From contig OZ022513.1 in NCBI GenBank assembly GCA_963989385.1, positions 18,335,928 through 18,399,927 on the forward strand: a DNA stretch of 64,000 nt, written 5' to 3'. The position numbers and the translations under genes were made by a program. Source of the DNA: Ctena decussata. Lineage: Eukaryota; Mollusca; Bivalvia; Lucinida; Lucinidae. The notes under the pieces are model-generated. The model had not been told where the DNA came from, did not search any database, and saw only the letters and a list, made by a program, of their open reading frames with translations. This document shows, piece by piece, positions 41,729-53,663 of this stretch. The number at the start of each line of letters is the position of its first letter. The first letter of the stretch is position 1.

Positions 41729-41850
41729 GATATGTTCCCATAGCAACTATGGAATTACAAATTGTTGTGCTTTAGTACCTTCACGTTGGCAGAATGATGA
41801 CGTCACTTTAACATCAATATGAACTTTTAGTTGCTATAGTAACATATCTT
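41729..41850. repeat. Inverted repeat, 122 bp
   Basis: AGATATGTTCCCATAGCAACT and AGTTGCTATAGTAACATATCT are inverted, with GATGACGTCACTT between. Probably a small MITE. Confidence 0.7.
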
Positions 41851-42039
41851 TCTTTGGCGTCGTTAGTATCGAAGCATGGCATGCAGTATACATGTATGCC
41901 TTGCTGCGCCAATATTTCGATGACATAACAAACTGAAATTCTTTCAACAGAATCTTCAAATTTTCTCAAACAAATAATCATTCTAAAGTCTTTTTATTTC
42001 GTTTTTTTTTTTCGAGTTTCTGTTTGCTTTCATGGGCGA

Positions 42040-42720
42040 CGAAACCCTTTCAAAAAGGGGTCAGTGCTAAAAAGAAGGAATAACCCCCATGGAGAAAGAT
42101 GTAAAAATAAGAACGACGGATTTGCTTTTCCTCGAAGTATACCTATTCCCTTTGATACACTGATACGTGTAGTTAAGACCCTGTGCAGACTGCTAATGCG
42201 TCAATACGAACAGGGTGAACTATTTAAAAAAATAAAGATTTTTCAGTTATCGAGAAAAGGTTGCATGTCAATTACAAAATGGTATCTTAACTAAGAAGCC
42301 ATCGTTATAATATGTTACATTGTTACCGTCATTACGTTACCAGGTAGATGATATTTTAAATATGTCTTCTTTATTTGCATGTGTATGTTGAAGTTACAGG
42401 CATTCAAAATATAAGGTCCAATTTTCTGGCTGATATTTTGCATATTTTTTTTCGTGTGTGGATCAGGTGAACATGTCTTGTTAATAACACGATTTACCAC
42501 AGTTACTGATACAACAATGCTTAAAGAAACTAACAAACAATATCACAGGGCGTATTTTGACTGTGAGTTTTGTGCTTCACGAGTCTTGTTTGATATTTTG
42601 AAAGGTTTGAATGGCGTCAAGCAAGACAGAGTTTTCAAATATATTTTGTGTAACGGGCTACTGCACTGTTTTTCAACATGCATTAAAATCAATGGAAATA
42701 ACCGGTATTGTTTTATCTAA
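42040..42720 (+). other. Two in-phase open stretches, unrecognised
   Basis: 42040-42294 reads ...RNNPHGERCKNKNDGFAF, PRSIPIPFDTLIRVVKTLC, RLLMRQYEQGELFKK. 42454-42720 reads ...TMLKETNKQYHRAYFDCEFC, ASRVLFDILKGLNGVKQD, RVFKYILCNGLLHCF. Both start with GTG rather than ATG in the open part and are separated by stops and AT-rich sequence. They could be pieces of a decayed coding sequence, but no motif is recognised and chance is possible. Confidence 0.2.
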
Positions 42721-43784
42721 AAGAATGTCGAAAACTGCAAGGAGAAATTCCATAGGGTTTAAAAGTGAAGGAATTTAAATTTTAATTAGCTGAAAATATG
42801 CAAGGACTCTCATGACGTCATTTGAGTAATTCAAATTATTAAAATTTAAAAAAAAATCTATGTTACACTTTTTTTTTCTTCTAAAATAGATTAAGTGTGA
42901 CAAGTTACATCATCTCATGAAAAACAACAAAAAAAATATTGAATCAAAGTATGGTGATAATAACCGGAATCCAAATTATGTTATGCAAGAAAAGCTGGCG
43001 AAAAGAAAAAGTGGGCAGGGTTTAAAATCTAATTTGCATAAACTTTAATTGTCAATAACTACAGTTTGGATTAGAATTTTTCGATGAAGTTATTAGCAAT
43101 CTGTTTATCTCATAAATATTAATTAAATAAGAAAGTTTTGGAAAAAATGAAGAAAAAACAGTGTAGTAGCCCTTTAAAGGAAGAAGGTCAAATGCCGAAA
43201 TACTTTTAAAAGAGTTTTAAGGTATTTTAATTTAAATGTCATACATATACGTAGCAGATAATGAGAGATATTTATACATAGTTAATATAAAATAAGAAAA
43301 TAAGTTTCCTACCTTATTAGCATAGGGATGCGTTATTTGTCTGCCTCAAAACATGTACTATCAAGTAAGCTTTTACTTGGGAAGGAGAACAATGTCACTG
43401 TCTGTCACTCATGTTCCTTTAAAGCGGACATAGTTCAAAACCTGGAATAGAATAAAGTGAAATGGAATGGATGAGACAATCTACATTCCGTTGGCTATAA
43501 TTTGCTCCCACAGCTTACACACGAAAAAGCATACACTTTCTTGTAAGATTTCTACCACAAATCCATAAAAAGGCGTGGAGCAGATTATCCCTTCCAGTCT
43601 ACTCCACTCCAAAACATTCTATTCCACATTTTAAGCTATGCCTCTAAATGAAAGCAATCAAACATGCGAAAATTAATACAACATCTCACCAAAAATCTGT
43701 CTTACTCATTTACACTCTGATAATTAGCCACTAACACTTTATGATTAATTTAACCTGTCAATGCTCCGCTGCATGTTTAATAAA
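42721..43784. other. No gene seen
   Basis: AT-rich sequence with GACTCTCATGACGTCATTTG at 42806. No repeat pair found. Confidence 0.4.
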
Positions 43785-44022
43785 TGAGCCGCGACACGAG
43801 AAAACCAACAATGTGGTTGTGCGCCCAGCGCAGACTCAGATCAGCCTGGGCATTCACCCAGTCTGATCGGACTCTTTGCTAAGCGCTTAAAGGGTAGCTG
43901 AGTGACTAAGCTACCTTCATGCGGAAAGCGAAGACTCTGATCAGACTGGGCGGATGCCCAGGCTGATCTGAGTCTGCGCTGGACGCAAGACCACATTGTT
44001 GGTTTTGTCACGTCGCGGCTTA
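43785..44022. mobile_element. Nested-hairpin MITE, family A, full length
   Basis: TGAGCCGCGACACGAGAAAA to TCACGTCGCGGCTTA. Very similar to 7274-7511, including the loop AAGCGCTTAAAGGGTAGCTG, suggesting a close common source. Confidence 0.9.
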
Positions 44023-44196
44023 AATGATAAAATCGCACAGGCTAATAGTTTCTTTAAGTATAAGTCATTTTTCTAGCTACCGTTTATATGCGATACATGT
44101 TATACACAGAAAAGTAGAAACTTACAAAATACAACCACCAAAAACACCAAAAGCGCAGTAAAATACGGACAACATTATGAGACAAAGATTAAAACG

Positions 44197-44432
44197 TACT
44201 TAAAGGTAATTGGGTACACTTCCATGTTTCTATAACATGTCATCGAATGGGGTTGACTTTCGGGACCGCTAGTTTGCTTTCCTTTGCTAAGGGAAGCCTT
44301 CCAAAACTGGGACCTCTTGTAAAAAATGCCTTTGCTCCCAGAAGAGCAAACGCTTTCCTTTAACAAGCGACTCCAATGTGAACGGAAGCAAAACGAAATG
44401 TAGAGAACTTCCCCCGAAAATGTACCCACTCG
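44197..44432. repeat. Dispersed repeat, family G, diverged
   Basis: GGTACACTTCC at the left and the partner GAAAATGTACCC at the right are inverted. TTTGCTCCCAGAAGAGCAAA is the internal inverted pair. Confidence 0.55.
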
Positions 44433-44956
44433 CCGTAATGCCAAAAAAAATTAAATGGACCCCTATGGGCTTAGAGCAGACATGGGACGCAACCTCCTTT
44501 GGTCTTATGTCATTAGGCTATAACTGGAAGCAGAGTTGCCGACCGTCATTGTATGAATTCAAGCACTGTTCCTTCTAGTTTCCTATAATATAGACTTAAC
44601 TTATTAATAACTTAATTTGTTATCAGTCTTAAGCTGAGTTTTAACATAAACAGTTTTGCCAGCTTGATATGGTCGTTCTAATTCTCATAACGATGTTCCC
44701 AAAAATGCTCAAGGAAACGAATTTATAGTCATTCATTTTGATTTTGATATTCTCGAAACTACTGGTTTTTTAGAAGAAAATTAGCTCATTGATTAATTTT
44801 GGTGACCTTGGAATTAAAAGCATAAAATCTGACAAAAGCTCAGCCTTGGTATATGATAAATCATCAGAAATAAGGTATTAATAAATTATACCATTTCGTA
44901 AAAGTAAATGTGTGCACTACTCACAACAGAAATAATTACAAAATCACAAGAAATTC

Positions 44957-45312
44957 ATTTATCATATGACGTCGCATCTGAGAGTGTAATAAAGCCATGC
45001 ATTAAATGCGATAATCCACTAGTGGATTAAAATATGCAAATTGCGTCGTAACGTTATACGTTGACGTCCATTAAAACGTCGCGTTTTCTAATGGCGAAAT
45101 CGTGGCGTTTTAGTGCAAATATTGTTAATAAAACGCAATTTTAGTGTCATATGATAAATAGAATCTTGCATTCGTGCTCCTGTATTATTGAATTTATTAA
45201 ACTCGTTGGTGAAAACGATAAGATGCTCGGCACAGCCTCGCATCTTATCTTTTTCCCCAACTCGTTTAATAAATTCAATAATACATGAACACTCATGTAA
45301 GATCCTCTATTT
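44957..45312. mobile_element. Compound inverted-repeat element, family H (ATTTATCATATGAC)
   Basis: First block: ATTTATCATATGACGTCGC (44957) faces GTCATATGATAAAT (ends 45159). Second block: AAATAGAATCTTGCATTCG (45156) faces ATGTAAGATCCTCTATTT (ends 45312) around GATAAGATGCTCGG/CCTCGCATCTTATC. The two blocks share GATAAATAGAATC. The equivalent place in the neighbouring repeat unit (about 47215-47235) lacks it. Confidence 0.7.
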
Positions 45313-45739
45313 AAAATTCAGAAGAACATGGACGTAAAGTAGAACTTTGAAAACACAAAATGAATTAGTTTCGGTTACAGTGGGCATGCGAAGTATTACA
45401 ATTCTTAATGGCACACTATTATAATGGTCACAGGGGCAACTAAAATTTGGATTTGCATAATTTTTAATTCCTCTTTGATAGGGATAATTACAAGAAAGCA
45501 AATAACACAGAACAAATTTAAGTTAGTGGTAGCTCAGAGCAAAGATAAATACGTCGGCGGGGTTTTGTATGTGGATAAAGTAAAAGCTTTCACATGGAGA
45601 AGAGCAAGACTTAATCCTTGCACATCTTAATAGTATTTAGCCTGAATTACTTTCCAGAACTTTAAACCACATGTTTACAACAGGTCGACTGTTTATAGAT
45701 ATACAGTATCAATGAAACCTTGGCGAAAAATGCAAAACT

Positions 45740-46045
45740 AAGGGCGTCGATATATTTCCTAATGAGTAATGTTTTTACCAAGGAGGGTAGTATAGAAGGT
45801 TATACCATGATTTGTCTACATGTACAGGAGATAGTCCATTGGTTATAGCGTGTGGACTATTCCTTCGTGCAGAGGGACAAGCCATTGTGTAACATACTTA
45901 CTAGAAAACGCCAGCTAAAGCACGAACTATTTCGCAATGAGCAATGTATACATTGATATGGGTGGTATAAAATAGTTATAACATGGTTTGTCCGCCTATA
46001 CGGGGTTTAAACATACACGCTAAAGCTCTGGATTATCTCTATGGT
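45740..46045 (+). repeat. Tandem duplication of about 180 bp
   Basis: AATGAGTAATGT ... GGTAGTATAGAAGGTTATAC-CATGATTTGTC and AATGAGCAATGT ... GGTGGTATAAAATAGTTATAAC-ATGGTTTGTC are about 175-180 bp apart. Confidence 0.55.
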
Positions 46046-48059
46046 ATAACCATTACTTGTAATGAAGTGTAAAGAACAGACAGGTTAGTCAACTGATACT
46101 CTCATGCATGTGCTAGTTTAGAGTTTACAAGAAAGTGCTCGAAATAATATTACTAGCTCGTAAAATGAACTATATGTTTCAACAAATACTTTTCGCTAAA
46201 GGCTGAACAAAATAATCAGAAAGTGCGCTGAAGGCAACACTGCCAGTTTTCGATTCTGATATTCCAAAGGCAACCATAATGATAACGAAGTACATAAGGG
46301 GGGTCAGTGAATCCCATTGATAGAAGCAGTTTGCGACATCACATTCCAATTTCAGGAATCACCCAGCTGTAAGTAAAATAATATTATTTGCAGTATCCGT
46401 CTTTCCGAATGTACCCTTAACATCATTTTACGCCTGAACCCAGGCGAAAATTCCATTATGTTTTCTGCAGTAAATACATTGACCCCAGGCAAGAACTGTC
46501 TAGTGAAAGCGTATGGCACACTTCTCTGTTTACTATCTTCCGTCTTCTAATGAATGGAAATAAAGGACTACATGTATATCTAAGCCATTGTTTTTCACAA
46601 ATATCCCCAAATAGAGCTAACACAGCCTGCAGAATTGAAGATTTGAGACGGCATTTCAGTCAATAGCCAGCCGTCATGAAGAGACAGGGAGAGAACAAAA
46701 GAATGATTGGATAGCCAAACAAAAAAAGAGAGAAATTAAATGCTACATCCCAAACCATAGCCTTCTAATGGCAGCAAAATTAAAAATATACGTATAAATA
46801 CACACGAAGAAACTAACGAAAACCAAAGCAACCAGCTTCTCTTCCTCAAATACTTTACGGAGTTATAAAGGAGCCTTTAATTGGAATTCGGCGGACTTAG
46901 CCGTATGTCATTCGGCTATAAATTGAAGCAGAGCTATCAGTCTTTATTGTACTAATTTAAGCAATGTTCGTTCAAATTTGTAATTATATTGACAACTGGA
47001 ATCATATACTGCCATAAGTTGGGTTTGAGAATACACGTAAGAAACGACATTTTCTTATTCTCTAAACTACTGAGATTTACGTTGAACGTTATCTTAAAAC
47101 TTTTGGTGACATTGGTGTTAAAAGTACAAAATCTGTTGGAATCCTTGTCATGATTAATGATATATAACCAGAAACAAAACAATGCGATATGCCATTTTGT
47201 CAACATAAATAATTGCATTTACTAAATCATAAAACACAGTTTTAAATTCAGTAGAAAGCAAAGTTAAAGAAGAATTTAATTAGCATCAAATAAATTAGTG
47301 TCTGATAAGTTAGCCTGTGAAGTTTTATAATTACTTCATGCACACCAGGAGAAATTGAACTTTACATTTAGCTTTGCATAGGTTAGGGATTCATCCAAAA
47401 AGCCAATGCAGAAAAAAACTGAGACTTAATTTTCTTGCACCTGTTGACGATTTTGGCATGAACAGACTTTCAGTCATATTTTAAAAGTACAGGTTAGTTG
47501 TTTATAGATGAAAAAAAGTGCAAGGAACATACAATTTCACAAACTAATACTCTCATTCATATGCTTGTTTGAAGTTCTCAATACAGTGATCTTGATGAGG
47601 AAGATATCTTTTTGACTGAATTATAAGTTTCGGTAAATATATTTTCGCCGAGGACCAAACGTTTGAACCAGAAAGTGCGCTGAAGGCGACACTCCTGGAA
47701 TGTGTTTCTTATATTCCAAAGGCTATCATAATGATAACAATATCAATAAGGGGATCAGTGAATCCATTGATAAAATCAGTTTGCAACATCACATTCCAAT
47801 TTTAAGAAATCGCCCAGCTGTGAGAAAGATAACATTATTTCTCATATAAAAACGCAGTGTCTGTCTTTTGGAATAATCTGCCTCTAAACAACATTTTACG
47901 CCTGAATCAGGACGACAATTCCATTAAGTTTTTTGTGGTAAAGACAATGACCCCGGGTAAGAACTGTCTAATGAAATCATGTGACACACTTTCCCGTTTT
48001 ATGTTATTGTCAAATAATGAGCGGAAATCAAAGGCTTTTATCTTAGCCATAGTGTGTGT

Positions 48060-48125
48060 GTTTTTCAAAATATGACCGCCCTCCCCGCCCCCCCCCCCCC
48101 CAAAAAAAAAAAAAAAAGAAAAGAA
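48060..48125. repeat. C-run and A-run low complexity
   Basis: CCGCCCTCCCCGCCCCCC followed by A-rich sequence. Open frames through it are artefacts of composition. Confidence 0.8.
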
Positions 48126-48960
48126 AAGCAGAGCTATCACACACTCCTAAAGTATTTTGTGGTCATGGAATACGCTTTAGGTAATAGTAACACATTTTCT
48201 CCTGGTTTTCCTTCACGTCATTTAAGACATTTATGTTTTTTTATTTTTGTTTCAACATTGGATTATCGCCTATGTTTTTTTTCACGTATAGCGACATGAA
48301 CCAAAGCTGACTTTGGCTTCCATTCTTTTGGCTACTTTGGCTTGTTGCAGGTTCTTGCTGAATTTAACCTATCTTGTCTTGATATCCCGTACTGCCTATC
48401 ACCTGTCTGCTATCTTACTCTTAGGGATGACGTCGGCGAGTGTGGCTCGGGCAGGGTGTCTGCTGCCTTTCCAGAACTGGCAGTCTCTGGATTTTGTTTT
48501 AAAACTTTTTGGCTCAGCAATACGGAACACTCTGAATACAGAAATGGCACTTACATGTAATTGATAAATGTACATTTGTATACACTGTTTGACCGCTATG
48601 CCCATCAATTTTATATTGTAAGCCTGTGACAGAGTCTAGAGGTTGGAAATCAGTCACCAACTCACTGGTAAAATGTTTGATTTGAGCTGAGTTGAGTTGA
48701 GTTTAGCTCGGGGCCATTATTAAGTCTGAGACCTTACTGGCATTTATTGCAATTTTACAAAAGACGAAAGTATGGCTGTCCTCGGCGACTAGATTTACGA
48801 ACAAGACATGTAGTCTGCTTCATAATAAACTTGTTGTATTATATCCTTTTGTAGCGGTTAATAAGGACTTTATTTTACGTGGCCACAAACCTGGGTTATT
48901 GTTTTTTTACTCAGTCAGTTGACTTTGACAACGTTTAACAAAGTTTAAGTAGTAAGTTCT
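48126..48960. other. No gene seen
   Basis: Overlapping open stretches on both strands at 48313-48608 are shadows of one another and have no recognised motif. Confidence 0.35.
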
Positions 48961-49479
48961 TAAGTCAATAAGTATAATTATCACGGATGCATAAACAGAA
49001 AGAAAATTTTCTGAAGTATATTAATTTTATTCTTTACGCTAACCTTAGCAAAAATTTTGGATCATGAATGAGTTTAATGCAATCTATAACAATACAATTA
49101 TTTCCTTATATTTTTCTGTTTTCAGGCATTTACATTTATGACAAAGCCAATAAGATTATCAATAATTCTTCCTGATAGACTCAGTTTGCAATATCACATT
49201 CCGAATTTAAGAAATCGTCCAGGCGTAAGTTAGATTAGAATGTTTCCACATATTAGCGCATATTCCGTCAAACAGTGGTGATGACTGGGTAAACGACGTT
49301 TTCCGCCTGACTCGAAATGAAAATTCTATTAGAGTTTCGATAGTAAATTCATTGACCTCAGGGTAGAACTGTCTAACAACATCATTTGACACACTTCCTT
49401 GTTATTCCGTTTAGTGGAATAATGAATGGAAATGCAGAGTGCTGTCATTCAGTAAAAGTGTACAAAGAGTATCTTAAAC

Positions 49480-49738
49480 GGGAGACCATTTCATATGAGT
49501 TTTCTCCGGCGAGTTTTTATTTATCTCATATGAAATGACCACAAGTGTAAGATTCTGTTTATCGTATGACCCTTTAAAACGGGATCTTATCGTCTTCAAA
49601 ATGAACGTTTCGTAAATAAGAAAACACATTGTTAACACGGTCGTTCTCAATTAGCGCCTAAGTGTTATACACGTGTGTCATACAATTTTTATGAAACGAC
49701 GTTATCCACTGTATAGTAGCGACGTCATATGATAATAG
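49480..49738. mobile_element. Compound inverted-repeat element, family H, second copy
   Basis: CATTTCATATGAG/CTCATATGAAATG forms the first block (about 49485-49537). GTGTAAGATTCTGTTTATCG TATGAC leads to the second block, which closes with GACGTCATATGATAAT. It is the reverse arrangement of 44957-45312. Confidence 0.65.
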
Positions 49739-50029
49739 TTTTTTTTAGATCACGTTAACTCATATATGCCTAGTGTCCGATATGAGGAACATGGGCAAAA
49801 AGTTCAGATCAGAGACACCACACTTAAAATAAGAAAATGGGTATTTCTCTTTAAAATAAAAATAGATAAATAGATGAATAAAACCCAACACCGCTTCACA
49901 GAGAAATGGGCTCATCCATTATATAGAGATAGAAGAGTCCACTAGGCATAAATGGGTAAAACAGTCGGAGTCCTGCAGTTGCACAGACGCTGACTCGATG
50001 CTGTTTCATCTTTACCTATTCATGCATAA

Positions 50030-50604
50030 TGCATTCTCCACCTACAGTTTTTCATGGATCATTCTGAAACATAGCAAGTTTCTTTTTCATGGTCTGTACC
50101 TTGTGTACGCTACTCTACCTTAAGTGTTTCTTGGATCATTCTGAAACCTTGCATGCTTCTTGTTCATGGTCTGTAAATGTGCATGTAACTTTGGGGTTAT
50201 TGTAGAATAACATTCTATCATATAATTTTCTTTTACTTTGCGAATTTAGCCATTTTTCAGCATGGGAAGACCTATTAAGTCCGTACCGTGTATGCGGAAT
50301 TCCTCCTACAGCTTTTCGTAATTCATTCTGAAACGTTGCAGGCTTCTTTAACATGGTCTGTAAATTTGCATGTGACTTAGGGGCTATGGTTGGATGATAT
50401 TTTTTTACCATCTTTGTACTTTACTTAAGTTGTTTTTCAGCTTCAGATGACCCATTAAGTAGGTATCTTATGTGCGCAACTCCTCCTACAGACAGTTTTT
50501 CATGAATTATTCTGAAACTTCGCAGGCTTCTATTTAATGGTCTATAAATGACCATGTGACTTAGGACTTATGGTCGGATAATAGTTTAACAATGTTTTTT
50601 TTTT

Positions 50605-50635
<31 letters not shown>

Positions 50636-51315
50636 TTTGCAAGCTTAGTCATTTTTAGAATCAACAGACCTTGTGTGTGGGCACAATGTATGTGCAACTT
50701 CTAGAGTTTTTCTTAAATCGTTTTGAAACTAAATTACAGACTTCTTTTAGATTGTCTGTAGATGTGCATTTCAGTTTGGGTTACTTTGTTTTATATCTTA
50801 TTATCATCATAATCGCATCTGTAACTTAGTCATTTTTCAGGCCTAACCACAAACAAGATGTATACTTGTGTGCACATCTCCCCATAGGAATTTGTACCAG
50901 TCATTTTGAAACTTTTCGGGTGTTTTTGACATGGTCTGAGTATTTGCATGTTCTTTTTTAAAGAATCTCAAGGGGAATGTCTGTTACTTTTTAAACATTT
51001 CAACCTTCGCAATTTTTCAACTTTATATACTAACAAAGTGCGTAGATAATAGATACCTTTGTTGCACAACTCCTCATAGAGTTTTGGACCAATTATTTTT
51101 AGACATTGTACCGGTAGGTGTTTATAAGACATGTTCCGAGAGTTGCGTGTGTTTTATATGGAGTCTCTTGGTGATGTTTCGCTCCTTTTTGCATTTTTAA
51201 CTTAGTCATTTCAAGTTCAAATACAAGCAAAAAGCGTAGACATTGGCTACTTAATGTGCACATTTCCTCATGGTGATTGTACATCCCCCACCCCCCTTTT
51301 TGCAAAGGCGGGGGA
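50030..51315 (+). repeat. Diverged tandem array, about 180-195 bp unit, six to seven units
   Basis: Each unit has CTCCTCCTACAG-TTTTTC, ATGATTCATTCTGAAAC, TTGCAGGCTTCTTT, CATGGTCTGTAAATGTGCATGT and TTAGTCATTTTTCAG. Unit starts near 50036, 50303, 50481, 50697, 50877, 51069 and 51265, with an extra partial unit at 50112. It closes with a GC-rich CCCCCACCCCCCTTTTTGC / GCAAAGGCGGGGG hairpin, a likely element end. T-rich slippage at 50596-50640. Confidence 0.7.
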
Positions 51316-52024
51316 CAAAAGTTCGTCGCATTCGCTTGTTTATTATCTTTTCCATGCTGTTTCCCGTTCTAAGGCGATGTTTCTTGTGATTTTCTTTTGT
51401 CTTCGGAGGACGATTTGGTCATTTGCAACATGTTTTATTCACATAATGTGCTGTTTGCTACCTTGTTTGAATACTCGTTAAAACGTAAGTAGGACAATTC
51501 TCATGATCTTACAAGATTCAATCCTAGATCCAACCCAAAACACCATGTGGTAAAAAGACAACAGAGAATTAGTCTCTACCAAGGACATCATCTGCGGCAG
51601 CCATGTGAACAGCCATTTTCCATGTAGGTGGTCACAGGGCTAGCCTTAACACGACAGACAATAAACCAATAACATATATAGCAACCAACAACAGATAAAA
51701 CAACAAAGAAGAGAACTCAACAAGAAGACGGCAATGGGAATGCTATGAAAAAAACTCAGATTTTAAAATTTAAACGTACACAGCTTGTTTACCGGTACAT
51801 AGATTTTTTTCAAAAACTGATATTTTATGTCACAGGATGTGTCGATTAAAATAAGGTAAGAAAAGTCCTTGACTACCGAGTTCGTTTTTCAAGTAGCGCT
51901 TGCTAAGCAAGCATAGGTATGTATGAATTTACGCCATTCCGCGACGTCATTTATAAGCGACGTTGCAGTCGTTTACTGGCGACGTAATAAGAATACGGAA
52001 AGATGAGGACTAATAGGGTTCTCA
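51316..52024. other. No gene seen
   Basis: Open frame at 51254-51481 overlaps the array end and is not supported. The rest is AT-rich. Confidence 0.35.
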
Positions 52025-52560
52025 TGATGAACGCCTTAAGTTGCGTTCACACGGGCACAGTTTCTGTGACAAAGTAGGTTTGGAAAAGTAAAATTTGTTC
52101 GTGTGAATGAAAAAATATGCCACATTTTCATTGCCAAATTTATATGGTAAAGTTTTTATGACAAACAAAATATGTCCGTGTGAACAGAAAATTTGCCATA
52201 GAATATGTAACAGAGAAACTAGCTATGGAGATAAGCACAGCAAACTTTGCTCATAGTCAAACTAGTCGGTTTGATTTTGAACAAAGAATATTTAACAAAG
52301 AAAAGCTGGCATGGTTGGCCGTCCACACGGGCAAAGTTTATTTGTCAAGGTAACCTTGACGAATAATGTTCGATCGTGTGAACACAGCAGCAAATATTTC
52401 CTTGCCAAAGTTTATTTGACAAAGATTCCGTGCCACATTTTTCTTTAACAAATAATTTGCTCCGTGTCAACGCAAAATGTTTGGCAAACTTTCTTTGTTA
52501 AAGATTCTGTGACAAAGACACTTTGGTGGCAAGAACAATGCTTAAGAGAAAGAAATTTTT
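52025..52560. repeat. Degenerate inverted/direct repeat cluster (GTTCACACGGGC)
   Basis: TTGCGTTCACACGGGCACAG, GTCCGTGTGAACAG, CCACACGGGCAAAGTTTATTTG, CGTGTGAACACAGCAGC and TCCGTGTCAACGC alternate in both orientations with AAAGTTT-TTTGACAAAG between. It looks like several small fold-back units nested or in tandem. Confidence 0.6.
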
Positions 52561-52640
52561 TTTAGACTCTCTTAGACAAAAATTAGTAAAAATTGCAAGC
52601 ATACTTCTAACAGTAATATGGTTATTGCAGCCGACACGAC

Positions 52641-52887
52641 TGAGCCGCACATAAAAACTGCGTTACCCTAAATCACAAAATGCGCCGTGCCATGATAAAA
52701 TGGGTTCTTTGGGGCATATACGGTCAGCGGACGCTCAGATCAGTGTGCGCACCCGCCCAACCTGACCAGAGCCTTTGTTGTCCTCTGGTACAATGATTCC
52801 GTGAGGAACAGCGAAGAGATTTATTAGTCTGTGCGTATATGCATGTATCATAATTTCTGACGACTCGTGTTCTGTCGGTGTGGCTCA
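52641..52887. repeat. Decayed family A element, full span
   Basis: TGAGCCGCACATAAAAAC at the left and GTCGGTGTGGCTCA at the right preserve the ends. The interior keeps GACGCTCAGATCAGTGTGCGC and weak partners. Confidence 0.6.
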
Positions 52888-52902
52888 TGGTAGTCAGATA
52901 AA

Positions 52903-52995
52903 ATTGACCTTTGGACAGTATTTCAGTCATATCGAGATGATGGTAAGTTACAAGGTCAGCTTCCAAATCCACCGTCGGTGGGATAGGTAAAGATA
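52903..52995 (-). mobile_element. SINE 3' fragment, minus strand
   Basis: GACAGTATTTCAGTCATATC is the complement of the ATATGACTGAAATACTG module. It is followed by GAGATGATGGTAAGTTACAAG. Confidence 0.55.
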
Positions 52996-53275
52996 AAGAC
53001 TTCTTGTAGCGTAGTGACCGTAGGGGCGGTGTGAGTAAGAGGCCCGCTATATCTTTGGCAACGGCATACAACAACTGGAAGAAATAATGTATCATTCTTA
53101 TTTTGTAATCAAAACAAAATTTTCGATGTCCAGAAAGGATATGTGATCATATGTGTATTAAATCGCAAGAATTGGCATTATGATAAATATTACATTCCGA
53201 TCTCATGAAGCTCTAAAATCAGCTGGCATACAATTACATGTACTTGGTTTATTAATTATTTCGGATGCGCAATCC

Positions 53276-53400
53276 CACCGGCGCCGCGGACGTTCGGTTA
53301 TGACGCAGACGTTTGCGGGTTCGAATCCGGAGTCGGCCAGCTAGCGACTGGAAAAGTCTCTTTGTCAAGCCAGCAGCTTTTTCAAATTAGGAAAGGATAA
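53276..53400 (+). mobile_element. tRNA-like SINE (family S2), plus strand
   Basis: GACGTTCGGTTATGACGCAG (A-box region), TGCGGGTTCGAATCCGGAG (excellent B box), CGACTGGAAAAGTCTC and GTCAAGCCAGCAG. Partner of 14558-14650. Confidence 0.7.
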
Positions 53401-53534
53401 CGCAGCGAAAGAAGAAAGATGGACTCCGACTTTCATATGTGTGTCTGAAAAGTCCTGTGAGCCCTGAAAGCAGGGAGGGAACATGTAACCCACCAGCCTT
53501 AAATTGTTACACACATGAAACTCTGTCTGTCTGT

Positions 53535-53540
<6 letters not shown>

Positions 53541-53570
<30 letters not shown>
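53541..53570 (+). repeat. (CT)n microsatellite
   Basis: About 15 uninterrupted CT repeats. A minus-strand Arg-Glu reading frame over it is a composition artefact. Confidence 0.95.
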
Positions 53571-53573
<3 letters not shown>

Positions 53574-53663
53574 ATTTTGTATGAATACACTTATGTTGGT
53601 AAAATAATTTCAAACATACAGGGAAAAAAAGTAAATTGCAATATCAGCAAAGGGCTTGAATAA

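Larger units (their letters stand above)
44470..49430 (+). repeat. Diverged direct repeat, about 1.4 kb period, two to three copies
   Basis: Landmarks recur in order. ATGTCATTAGGCTATAAC plus GAAGCAGAG are at 44508 and 46907. CAGAAAGTGCGCTGAAGGC is at 46219 and 47670. ATCACATTCCAATTT-GAAATC is at 46339, 47786 and 49193. TTTTACGCCTGAA with AATTCCATTA is at 46426, 47896 and 49308. Unit 1 is longer because the compound element at 44957-45312 lies in it. No frame is kept open in all copies. Confidence 0.65.

Noticed and set aside
48313..48608. Hydrophobic short proteins on both strands
   Set aside because: Mutually shadowing frames, no start context and no signal beyond composition.
53365..53613. 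Arg-Glu repeat peptide
   Set aside because: Reading of the (CT)n microsatellite.
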